From: Opitutaceae bacterium | GTDB lineage: Bacteria; Verrucomicrobiota; Verrucomicrobiia; Opitutales; Opitutaceae | Direction: 5' to 3' | Assembly (NCBI GenBank): GCA_003151515.1 | Contig: PLXS01000024.1 | Coordinates: 1-64,000 of the forward strand | DNA length: 64,000 bases | Part shown: positions 1 to 7,715 of the stretch, piece after piece | Layout: the number at the start of each line of letters is the position of its first letter | Numbering within the stretch: position 1 is the stretch's first letter | Translations under genes and position numbers: made by a program | Notes under the pieces: model-generated | Database searches by the model: none | Told to the model about the DNA's origin: nothing | What the model saw: only the letters and a program-made list of their open reading frames with translations

Positions 1-8
1 GGAATTAT

Positions 9-332
9 TCAGGACCGACTAGCTATGTCGAGCTCTTTTGCTTTGATGCTCTCGAAGAGCTGAGGGTCGACTTGGGCCAGGATTGAATCGGGAAGTAATA
101 CCTTTTCCACGTTACTAGCCCCTCCTTCATAACGGATTAATACTTTTGTCTGCGACTGAGAAACCACCCGGGCCTCACTGAACACCCTCCCGTCCTTAAG
201 CTCCAACTTCGGTATAATCGCGTCATGGATTGCGTGTTGCGCACCTGCTAGGCAAACCGCAAAAAAAGGCACAAGAACCGAGGAGATCTTTGCGAGTCGC
301 ACGGCAAGTACCTTCGTCTCTGGATTGAGCAT
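9..332 (-). CDS. hypothetical exported protein
   Basis: The product is 107 aa when started at the ATG at 332. That start gives a normal signal peptide (basic residues, then a hydrophobic stretch around residues 13-29 ending in an Ala-rich cleavage area). A purine-rich AGAGGAAAA lies upstream of this ATG. An in-frame ATG at 404 would add 24 Cys/Arg-rich residues and looks less natural. The mature part is short and charged (LKDGRVFSEARVVSQSQTKV), with no family I recognise. It lies in a lower-GC block of orphan genes and its stop falls just inside the window edge. Function is unknown. Confidence 0.55.
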   Translation of the reverse strand: MLNPETKVLAVRLAKISSVLVPFFAVCLAGAQHAIHDAIIPKLELKDGRVFSEARVVSQSQTKVLIRYEGGASNVEKVLLPDSILAQVDPQLFESIKAKELDIASRS

Positions 333-664
333 CTTCAGAGATTTTCCTCTCACTGCGGGACAATGACCTTTGCTCCGAGCAGCGCAACATTGGGTGCTGG
401 TCATTCAATGAGGTCCGCTCATTGCACATTATAGAGATCTAAGGATACAGACTGCAACGGCCGAAAACCGACCCTTTTAGAAACAGATAGCTCCCTATTT
501 GGTGGTCATCGGATCCGGCCTGTTCTCAATGTCGCGGCGCCGCCAATCCGGGCTGGCCGCGAGGGTGTTTCACGATTAACGTGCGGGCGGACTGAGGGCG
601 CCTGCCACTCTGACCGGCAAACCAAACGCAGCCCTTATCCGACCCGAAACCTAGCTGCCTCAGT
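333..664. other. gene-free intergenic stretch
   Basis: This 332-base gap separates divergent small genes, so it must hold promoters in both directions. It contains an AT-rich patch around 420-445 that could serve as a promoter, but no clear pair of -35 and -10 boxes, no terminator hairpin and no convincing coding frame. Confidence 0.4.
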
Positions 665-994
665 ATGAAGACTACTGAATCCTTGGAGGAGGTCGAAATC
701 GAGTCACGTCCCGTTAGGGTCGCTCGCCTAACCTTCCTGGGCAGCGTGCTGTTCTGGCCACTTTTCTTGTTTGCGGCGAAGTTCATGTTCGACCCGCCCC
801 TAAGAAACACGGCCGCCGAGGTGGAGAGAGCGGCTCTTGTCTATTGCACCTGGCTTTACCCTGTGGCCGTGGGCTTGGGATGGTATCTCTCCAAACGGGC
901 GATGAGGCGGGGAAGTCGGGAAATAATCTGCCTGCTACCCTGGCTCATCCCGACCCTGGTGGCCTGCTATTGGCTCGTCTACTTTTTGCTCTGA
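665..994 (+). CDS. small three-helix membrane protein, unknown function
   Basis: This 109-aa protein has a charged, Glu-rich N-terminus (about 20 residues) followed by three hydrophobic segments at roughly residues 23-42, 57-76 and 88-109, the last running to the C-terminus. No catalytic or binding motif is visible. Base composition is less GC-rich than in the rest of the window, like its neighbours. It could be an inner-membrane accessory protein, and I do not recognise the family. Confidence 0.55.
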   Translation: MKTTESLEEVEIESRPVRVARLTFLGSVLFWPLFLFAAKFMFDPPLRNTAAEVERAALVYCTWLYPVAVGLGWYLSKRAMRRGSREIICLLPWLIPTLVACYWLVYFLL

Positions 995-1019
995 CCCAAG
1001 TTAACGTGAAGGAGTCTCC

Positions 1020-1048
1020 GGTCGCCTCTGCCAACCTATCAGGCGACC
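1020..1048. repeat. inverted repeat (GGTCGCC/GGCGACC)
   Basis: A perfect 7-bp inverted repeat (1020-1026 and 1042-1048) with a 15-nt loop lies 26 bases after the stop of the small membrane protein gene. A five-T run follows at 1066-1070. The distance to the T run is too long for a textbook intrinsic terminator, so the role is uncertain. Confidence 0.35.
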
Positions 1049-1131
1049 AGATCCAAAACGGGTCCTTTTTCAAACAACTTGCTGCTTGGAGCAGCTCATA
1101 TTCGAGGGCATTCTCCGAACCAATAAACCCC

Positions 1132-1587
1132 ATGAAGACCTTATTGCTTTCATTTTGCTTAATCGCAGCGACACACCTCGCAGCTCAAGATGGTCTCCCT
1201 CTCACCCCAGGCGCCACGCCGCCCAAGACAGACTCCAACTCATCGGCGTTTTTGATGGGGGTGCTCCTTAGTGAGGCCAAGCCCGCGAAGGAGGATGTTG
1301 AAATTTTCACAAAGCTTTATTCCGCGCTAGAAAAAAAGGACTATGCTTCATTTGTTGGAGACGGAGAGCCTGCATTTAGGGCGTTTCCTGAGGAACAGTT
1401 TGATACCGTCGCCACGCAACTGGCCCCAAAGTTGGTCGGCGATCATCAGGTGACTTACCTTGGCGTCCTTCAACAGAAGGGGTTTCGAGTTACGCTTTGG
1501 AAAGTGAGCTTCAAGGACGGAAGCGATGATATGCTTGCAACTCTCAGTGTGAGGAGCGGGAAAGTTGGCGGCTTTTTCATTAGGTAG
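1132..1587 (+). CDS. hypothetical exported protein
   Basis: This 151-aa product starts with a clear signal peptide (MKTLLLSFCLIAATHLAAQ, cleavage probably after the Ala-Ala). The frame is open further upstream to 844, but that part overlaps the preceding gene and lacks protein-like composition, so I start at ATG 1132. The mature part has an acidic/aliphatic helix region and a C-terminal half with alternating strand-like segments ending GKVGGFFIR. This recalls the small DUF3887-like folds of exported proteins, but I cannot assign it. Function is unknown. Confidence 0.6.
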   Translation: MKTLLLSFCLIAATHLAAQDGLPLTPGATPPKTDSNSSAFLMGVLLSEAKPAKEDVEIFTKLYSALEKKDYASFVGDGEPAFRAFPEEQFDTVATQLAPKLVGDHQVTYLGVLQQKGFRVTLWKVSFKDGSDDMLATLSVRSGKVGGFFIR

Positions 1588-2050
1588 CCTAAAACGACTA
1601 GCGTAAGAGAAGGCACCGATTTCTGGATGCTATGGATTTTCGGGCCAACCCCCATAGGTTGTCCGGTTGCCTCCGTTCAATTCGTCCTCCGATTCGATCC
1701 GCTTTTCTTTCCGCCTCCGGTCAGCTTGTTGACCGCGGCCCAGGCCCGCATTACCGCGGTCTTCGTGCCGACGCCTCGTCTTTCGCAGCCTTATTCGATG
1801 CGCGCCGCCCGAAGCCTCTGCCTGCCCGTGTAGCTCGGCTTGTCGCCTTGGGGCATCGTTGTTTGTCGCTTGATCTCGACACCTCAATACGAGGCCAATG
1901 GCTGGCCATGTCCCATGGGGTATAACCCTTATCCGCCTCAAATTCCTGGTGGAAAAGGGTGTACTTTCGAGGGTTTCGGCTCCCCGGACGGAACCTTCGA
2001 CCGCCATTTGCCACCATACTGGCGCACTCGCAATAACAACAAGGACCTTT
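1588..2050. other. gene-free intergenic stretch
   Basis: These 463 bases contain several overlapping open frames on both strands. None has a plausible start with protein-like composition, and none resembles a known family. I see no tRNA, repeat array or strong terminator. It may be decayed sequence inside the lower-GC left block. Confidence 0.4.
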
Positions 2051-2401
2051 ATGGATACAATCCCTTCAGCATCCCACGATGAACCCGTCACGGATTCGTC
2101 CGCCAGGCATATTTCTATCGGCAAGAAAACCGTCGTCGGCGGCTCCGGGGCCCTGCTCGGGGCGATTGTCGGAGGACCGATTGGGGCGGTAGTCGGCGGC
2201 GCAATTGGAACCGCGGTTGGCGCGGTGGCCGAGCACAACCCCTCAGGCAAGACGTCTCATGCCATCGATTCGACAGTCAAATCAGTCCGGAAGGTAGCCG
2301 GCAGTACCGAATCAGCAGCCAAGACGGCCGCGGCAAGAACCGTCGCAGTGGCGAAAGGGGCCGCCGAAGGCGCCAAGCGCGAGATGAAAGCCACGAAGTA
2401 A
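2051..2401 (+). CDS. glycine-zipper protein
   Basis: This 116-aa protein has a hydrophilic N-terminus (about 22 residues), then a Gly/Ala/Val-rich segment at residues 29-60 with repeated GxxxG spacing (GAIVGGPIGAVVGGAIGTAV). A long Lys/Ala-rich amphipathic tail follows, reminiscent of late-embryogenesis-like or stress proteins. The start at 2051 follows AAGGA by a short gap. The frame is open further upstream, but that sequence does not look coding. Glycine zippers of this type insert in membranes, and a stress-related membrane role is inference. The gene is followed after 7 nt by the DUF3309 gene, so the two are probably co-transcribed. Confidence 0.6.
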   Translation: MDTIPSASHDEPVTDSSARHISIGKKTVVGGSGALLGAIVGGPIGAVVGGAIGTAVGAVAEHNPSGKTSHAIDSTVKSVRKVAGSTESAAKTAAARTVAVAKGAAEGAKREMKATK

Positions 2402-2408
2402 TCCGGCC

Positions 2409-2555
2409 GTGATCAGCACAGTCGTCCTCGTCTTGCTCCTGCTGCTCCTTGTCGGAGCGCTTCCCACTTGGCCTCACAGCAAAAACTGGGGTTACTATCC
2501 CAGCGGCGGTTTTGGCCTAGTCCTGATTGTGCTCTTGATCGTGCTTTTTGTTTAG
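2409..2555 (+). CDS. DUF3309 family small membrane protein
   Basis: This 48-codon gene with a GTG start encodes two hydrophobic Leu/Val-rich segments flanking a conserved centre, GALPTWPHSKNWGYYPSG. That centre is the signature of the DUF3309 family (about 50 aa, G-A-L-P-x-W-P-x-S-x-x-W-G-Y-x-P-S-G). Both membrane segments are present and the length matches, so the gene appears intact. It begins 7 nt after the glycine-zipper gene. The function of DUF3309 proteins is not established; they are common as small inner-membrane proteins in soil and aquatic bacteria. Confidence 0.8.
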   Translation: MISTVVLVLLLLLLVGALPTWPHSKNWGYYPSGGFGLVLIVLLIVLFV

Positions 2556-2768
2556 GGGCCAGCGCGACCGTCGAGCTTGGAGCCCATAGGGGCCAGCTCG
2601 ACCTGAAAGGTTGTTCTTCTATCACGATCCCTGTTCGATAGCTGAGGTGTTCGACAAAGGACCCCTTCTGACACGTCCGGCGGCGAATGAAAGGTTACCA
2701 CGGCATCCCGAGATCTAGGGCGTTGCGGACGCCCCGTTAATCTGACTAGCCTTTGGCGGGCTGTTGGG

Positions 2769-4862
2769 ATGGCGGCAAGGTATCGCCTCGAACCAAAGCA
2801 TAAGCAAGTGACCTACCTTTGTCCGAGAGGCTGCGATAAGATATCAAACGCAAGGGCGAAGGCATTTTCGGCACTCGCAGTGGTTCTACTGGTGTGTTCC
2901 TCGCACTGGGCGCTTGCTGAGTCGAACTCAGCCTCTGCGTTGAGCAACGAAGAACTTATCAGCCGGCTACAGGCCGCCGAGCTGTTCACGGACCACCAGT
3001 CCCAGAATCTCGGGCAGGCACCGCGCCTGTTGCCGCTCGGCGCGCCGGTGAACATCGGGCCGCGCGAATACCCGATTTTCATCGATGCCCCGGTCATGGC
3101 CGAACTGGTCCGGCGCGGGGCCGGCGCTTTACCCGCCTTGCTGGACCACCTGCCAGACGCGCGGCCTACGAAAATCGTGTTTGGCATGGCGCCGCGCGCC
3201 GGAGCGGGACGCACTGTCGTCTCCGGTGACGACTACGACTGTCGGTATCCCTCAAAGGACCGGCAACCCGCTGGAGTGAATACAAAGGAGAGAGACTCCT
3301 TGGGCGGCGACGGGACTTATTGCATCAAGGTAGGCGACCTCTGCTACATCGCCGTAGGGGAGATCGTGGATCGGAAACTGTATGTGGTGGGCTGGCACGG
3401 TGGCGGCGGGGCTTGGCCCATGGGGGCAGGATTGGGAGCGAAGATCGTTGCCATCGACTCGCCGGTCGAACGCCCGTCGCTTGCCGCCGCCGCCCGCGCT
3501 GACTGGGGCGGTCTAACCGCGAAGGACCATGAGCAATCCCTGCTCGATAGAATTGCTCTATCCCTAAACGGTGTTCAAGTGGATCTCGAGGCGGTTGACC
3601 GCCTACTCCTTTACTACCCTACGTCGGGGCTCCGGGTGGTCGAGGACGTCCTAAGGCGCAATGGGAACGCATGGGCCAAGGATGCGCTTGTGAAGGAACT
3701 AAAGCCGTTCCAGACGCCTGAATTGAACTCCATGCTCTACCAGGCCTATAAAGAAGCCGTAGCCGCCCAGAATGCGGACCTTAGGACGCAGCCGGCGGGA
3801 ACTTGGGATCCGGGAGTGGCGAGCCTTGGGAGCATGCTTCCCTCGGACTGCGCCCGCCTACTGATCCACCAGGGACACGACGACGAGTTCAGGGCCTTCG
3901 CCCAGGACCGCATAGCTCGTATCAAGGAGGCGGACAAGCATTCCCCGGAGAGACCTGCGCAGAACCAACCGGCGCCCGGAATCGACACACTGCGCATCGT
4001 CCACCTCTACGAATTGGGGTTCTACAAGGATCTGCTGGAGCAGCTCGATGGAGCCTCCCAGCCAAAGACTCAGGCGAGCACGGTCGCCGATGAGATGCCG
4101 AAGGCGACCCGCGGCGCCCACGTGACGATCGAATCCATCGAACATGGAGGAGGGGGATATGGACCGTTGGTCGTCCACTTCGGGCTTTCAGAGACCGCAG
4201 CCTCGCGGGTGCGCGCCGCTCGCGTCGTCGTGACCCGGGCCCGGGACGACGCTGGTGTGATATTGGAACAGACCGCCGAGCCGCGGTTCTCCTACATCAC
4301 CGTCGGGCGGACCTCGGATGATGTGATGACGGCCCTGCCGCCTCCCTCCCTTTCGGTCAGCCTCACGTCACCATCGAGGCCGGCAAAGAACCTGGCGATC
4401 CTGGAAGGGTGGCTAGAGGTCGTGGTTCCGGACCTTGATCGGTACGCGGTAGCAACGGTCGAGCATGTGAAGGCGAAGGTGGGTAAACCTGTCGACTCGG
4501 AAGCCTTCCTTCGGTTGGGCATGACCATCAAAGTATTCGATAGGGGGGCCGGCGAACGGTACCTGAAGGACGAGGTGGGCCCGGGAATGCCTGGCCTGGT
4601 AATCACAGAGCAAGACCTGGCGGTCCTGATAAAGGATGAGAAGGGCCGGCTGGTCAGCACCGAATTCAGATCCCGGGACGGTAGCCCTCTTAGGTACAAC
4701 CACAACGGGTGGGCCCACTACGGCAGCCTTCCGGGCACGCAACTCGACATCTACCGCTTCGAGGAGTCGCTCCCAGTGGATGCGCAAATGGTGTGTCTGC
4801 TCGCAACGCCAGGGGCTTTAATCGTCGCCCCGTTCAAGTTCACAAGTTTGGCTCTGCCTTAG
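2769..4862 (+). CDS. large exported orphan protein
   Basis: This 697-aa protein has an N-terminal export signal with a hydrophobic core at residues 33-50 (ALAVVLLVCSSHWALA). A GTG codon at residue 14 would give a shorter, more typical signal peptide. The mature region contains a Cys-bearing segment (GDGTYCIKVGDLCYIAVGEIVDRKLYVVGWHGGGGAWP, near residues 180-220), a helical middle and a beta-rich C-terminal half. I recognise no catalytic motif or domain family. It stands alone, flanked by gaps on both sides, at the right end of the lower-GC block. Confidence 0.7.
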   Translation: MAARYRLEPKHKQVTYLCPRGCDKISNARAKAFSALAVVLLVCSSHWALAESNSASALSNEELISRLQAAELFTDHQSQNLGQAPRLLPLGAPVNIGPREYPIFIDAPVMAELVRRGAGALPALLDHLPDARPTKIVFGMAPRAGAGRTVVSGDDYDCRYPSKDRQPAGVNTKERDSLGGDGTYCIKVGDLCYIAVGEIVDRKLYVVGWHGGGGAWPMGAGLGAKIVAIDSPVERPSLAAAARADWGGLTAKDHEQSLLDRIALSLNGVQVDLEAVDRLLLYYPTSGLRVVEDVLRRNGNAWAKDALVKELKPFQTPELNSMLYQAYKEAVAAQNADLRTQPAGTWDPGVASLGSMLPSDCARLLIHQGHDDEFRAFAQDRIARIKEADKHSPERPAQNQPAPGIDTLRIVHLYELGFYKDLLEQLDGASQPKTQASTVADEMPKATRGAHVTIESIEHGGGGYGPLVVHFGLSETAASRVRAARVVVTRARDDAGVILEQTAEPRFSYITVGRTSDDVMTALPPPSLSVSLTSPSRPAKNLAILEGWLEVVVPDLDRYAVATVEHVKAKVGKPVDSEAFLRLGMTIKVFDRGAGERYLKDEVGPGMPGLVITEQDLAVLIKDEKGRLVSTEFRSRDGSPLRYNHNGWAHYGSLPGTQLDIYRFEESLPVDAQMVCLLATPGALIVAPFKFTSLALP

Positions 4863-4952
4863 CCAAGGGTGTCTCTTAAAGGGTCCCATTTGGGGCACCC
4901 CCTTGGCGGCCGTGCGGTTGAACTGGGCCCGCTTGTTCGCTAGGCGTTTTAC

Positions 4953-5555
4953 ATGGAAGCACCCAAGCTCATGCTGTTCGACCTCGGCGGCGTCCTGGTC
5001 GAGAACGCCGCCTTCGGGAGGCTGGGCCGCCTCCTGCCCGGGTCCCCCGGCGCGGAGGACCTCAGGGGGCGCTGGATGCGCTCGAGCGCGGTCCGGCGCT
5101 TCGAGCTCGGGCAGGCGGCCCCGGGCGAGTTCGCGGACGAGTTCATTGCCGAATGGGGGCTCGGCCTGTCCGCGGGAGCGTTCCTAGCGGAGTTTGGCTC
5201 ATGGGTCGGCGGACTGGCCCCGGGCGCCCTGGAGGCGCTGCGCTCGCTGCGGGCCCGCTACCGGGTCGCGTGCCTGAGCAACTGCAGCGAGCTGCACTGG
5301 GAGAAATTCGGGGGCTTCCTGGGCGAATTCGACCAAGCTCTCTCCTCCCACCTGATCGGCGCCATGAAGCCCGACGAGGAGGCGTTCCGGCGCGCGTTCG
5401 CCCATTGCGGCGTCGAGCCGGCGGCCGTGTGCTTCTTCGACGACACGCCGATGAACGTCGAGGCCGCACGGCGCCTGGGCGCCCGGGCATTCCGCGTCGA
5501 GGGCGTCGGTCAGCTCGTCGCCACACTTCGGGCCCAGGGCTTCCTCTCCGCCTAG
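4953..5555 (+). CDS. HAD-superfamily hydrolase (YihX-like)
   Basis: This 200-aa cytosolic phosphatase-type protein has all four HAD motifs. These are motif I FDLGGVLVEN with nucleophile D10, motif II LSNCSE, motif III KPDEEAF with the conserved Lys, and motif IV FFDDTPMNVEAA. The second residue after D10 is Gly where most HAD phosphatases have Asp; the DLG(G/N)V form is typical of the YihX subgroup, which acts on sugar phosphates such as glucose 1-phosphate. The substrate here is not determined by sequence. It faces a convergent gene only 14 nt away. Confidence 0.85.
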   Translation: MEAPKLMLFDLGGVLVENAAFGRLGRLLPGSPGAEDLRGRWMRSSAVRRFELGQAAPGEFADEFIAEWGLGLSAGAFLAEFGSWVGGLAPGALEALRSLRARYRVACLSNCSELHWEKFGGFLGEFDQALSSHLIGAMKPDEEAFRRAFAHCGVEPAAVCFFDDTPMNVEAARRLGARAFRVEGVGQLVATLRAQGFLSA

Positions 5556-5569
5556 GCCGGCCGCGGGCT

Positions 5570-6784
5570 TCAGCGGCGGCGCGCTGGCAGCGGCATGATC
5601 CAGCCGGGCGGGTTGACAGGGACGATGATGGGCCTGCCCTCGCGGATGCTCGCCTCGTAGAGGCTCCAGTGCATGTCCACGAATGCCCGCTCCCTATAGC
5701 GCGGCGCGTTTACCAGGACGGCCCACGCCAGGAGCGCGGGCGCGAGCCTTCCGACACGGCCCTTCAGGCCCGCCGCCGCAATGAGGAGCCACATGAGGAC
5801 AAGCTGTGGGATGTAGAAGTAACGGGAGGCGGAGCCGGGGATGAAGGCCTCGTCGAACTTGTAGCGAAGCCGGTAGAGCGCGGCGGCAAGAAGGAGGAGG
5901 AATGCGAGCCCGAGCATCATCCTCTCTGAGCGGCGCGGCCCCTTCGTGAATGCGAGGTAGGCGACTCCCAGGAGCGTGCCGATGCCCACCAGGGTCCCGA
6001 CGTACAGGTCGGTGTCAGCCGACAGGAGCGCGCCCACCAAGAGCGAGCCGCCCACGCGCCGGCCGATCGCGGGAAGGACGACCCGCGGGGCGAAATGGGC
6101 CCCAGCCGCTGCGTCGCCAAGCGCGGGCGAGGTCAGGAAGCACCATCCCTGGACCAGGGCGCATGCGACGACGACCGCGGCCAGGAACGCGCTCGCGCGG
6201 CTGCGCCTGGCCCAGGCGCGGGCGACGAACAGGGGGGAGAGCATGATGCAGAAAGGGCCCGTGAGGCCCATGGCCGCAGCCGCGGCGAGATCGTGGGTGT
6301 TCTGGCGGGGACCCCTGGCGTCGCCGAGGATCAGGAGAAGCACCATGCCCGCGCCTATCACCCACTGCAGGTTGACGACCGTAAGCAGCACCTCGAACGT
6401 GTCCGGAACCAGGACGACGGCCAGCGCTGCGGTGCCGCAGAACCGCGGAAGGGGGCAGCGCGGCGACAGCGCGAGGCCTGCGACGTACAGGGTGACCGCG
6501 GACGAGCACGCCAGGAAGATCCAGGGCGCGCGGGCGGGATCGACGCTGACCGCGAGCTGAGCGATGGCCCTTAGCGCGGTGTGAAAGTAGCCGGCGAACG
6601 GGATCGTGAACGCGTGCCAGCCGAACTCGTACGCGTTCTCGAAGAGATAGGCGTCCTCGGCCCAGAACTGTGGATGGGTGACCGCCCCGGCCCGCCTCAG
6701 GCAGAGGATGAGGGCGCAGACCGCCAGGACGAGCGGCGCGGGCGGGTCGTAGAGGATGCGTCTCCTGGTCTGCGGAAGCTCCAT
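5570..6784 (-). CDS. polytopic membrane protein, GT-C-like
   Basis: This 404-aa protein has about ten hydrophobic segments. After the first transmembrane helix comes FWAEDAYLFENAYEFGW. An acidic loop of this kind after TM1, together with the overall size, recalls GT-C fold membrane proteins that use polyprenyl-linked sugars. The sequence lacks further recognisable signatures, so a glycosyltransferase role is only a guess. Its start is divergent from modA with a 156-base gap between them. Confidence 0.6.
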   Translation of the reverse strand: MELPQTRRRILYDPPAPLVLAVCALILCLRRAGAVTHPQFWAEDAYLFENAYEFGWHAFTIPFAGYFHTALRAIAQLAVSVDPARAPWIFLACSSAVTLYVAGLALSPRCPLPRFCGTAALAVVLVPDTFEVLLTVVNLQWVIGAGMVLLLILGDARGPRQNTHDLAAAAAMGLTGPFCIMLSPLFVARAWARRSRASAFLAAVVVACALVQGWCFLTSPALGDAAAGAHFAPRVVLPAIGRRVGGSLLVGALLSADTDLYVGTLVGIGTLLGVAYLAFTKGPRRSERMMLGLAFLLLLAAALYRLRYKFDEAFIPGSASRYFYIPQLVLMWLLIAAAGLKGRVGRLAPALLAWAVLVNAPRYRERAFVDMHWSLYEASIREGRPIIVPVNPPGWIMPLPARRR

Positions 6785-6940
6785 GGGCGTGGCCTTGCGG
6801 CGGCCGGGGCACTATGGAGGCGGTCGCGGCGGTGGGGAAGCATAAGTCCTCGCATGCCTGCCCGCCCGCGGAGCCCGGGATGGGGACCGGCCGATCGCCG
6901 CGTTTGACAGGGGAGGGCGCCGTCGCGCTATCCTTCGCGA

Positions 6941-7699
6941 ATGCGCAAACGGCTGCTCCTTGGGATCGCACTCTCGGCGGTTGCCGCGCAAATGCCGGCG
7001 GCCGAGAAGGTCATGGTCGCCGCGGCCGCCAACATGGCCTACGTGATGGGGCCACTGGACGCGGCGTTTGAAAGGGCACAGCCGAGCGTGGCCGTGGAGT
7101 CCGAGATCGGCGCCTCCGGGAGCCTTGTCGCCCAGATCGCCAACGGCGCCCCCTACGACGTGTTCCTGTCCGCGGACCTTGAGTTCCCGAGGAGGCTTGT
7201 CGCGATGGGCGGGGCGGACGGGGCCAGCCTGGTGACGTACGCGTTCGGCAGGCTCGTGCTGTGGACGACGCGGCCGGAACTCGGGATCGCCTCCGTCGAG
7301 TCGGTCGTGCGCAACCCGCGGGTGCTCAGGATAGCCATGGCGAACCCCGGCACGGCCCCGTACGGGCGCGCCGCCGAGGAGGCGCTCGGCCGCCTGGGGC
7401 TCGCGGACGCGGCGCGCCCGAAGATAGTCATCGGGGAGAACATCACGCAGGCGGCGCAGTTTGTCTCGAGCAGGAACGCCGACGCCGGGTTCGTCGCGTA
7501 CTCGCTCGTGGTGGCGCCAAACCTGAAGGAGCGGGGGCGCTGGATCGAGGTCCCGGCCGAACTCTACACGCCGATCGCGCAGGGCGCGGTCCTCACGATG
7601 CGGGGCGCGTCCAATCCGGCGGCCCGCCGCTACATTGGGTTCCTCGCAAGCAGGCAGGCGCGGGACGTGCTCGCGCAGTTCGGCTACCGTCTGCCCTAG
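6941..7699 (+). CDS. modA: molybdate ABC transporter substrate-binding protein ModA
   Basis: This 252-aa periplasmic protein has an N-terminal signal peptide (to about residue 20) and the ModA layout: VMVAAAANMAYVMGPLDAAFER near the start, then SGSLVAQIANGAPYDVFLSAD, then ANPGTAPYGRAAEEALGRLGL. It binds molybdate or tungstate in the periplasm and delivers it to ModBC. No modB or modC gene is in this window, so it is an orphan here. The convergent neighbour ends 16 nt away. Confidence 0.9.
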   Translation: MRKRLLLGIALSAVAAQMPAAEKVMVAAAANMAYVMGPLDAAFERAQPSVAVESEIGASGSLVAQIANGAPYDVFLSADLEFPRRLVAMGGADGASLVTYAFGRLVLWTTRPELGIASVESVVRNPRVLRIAMANPGTAPYGRAAEEALGRLGLADAARPKIVIGENITQAAQFVSSRNADAGFVAYSLVVAPNLKERGRWIEVPAELYTPIAQGAVLTMRGASNPAARRYIGFLASRQARDVLAQFGYRLP

Positions 7700-7715
7700 C
7701 GGGAAGCGCAGCCCG

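Noticed and set aside
1630-2250. Long minus-strand frame (Pro/Ala/Thr-rich) opposite the glycine-zipper gene
   Set aside because: Composition looks like a shadow of the glycine-zipper gene and it runs through non-coding sequence.
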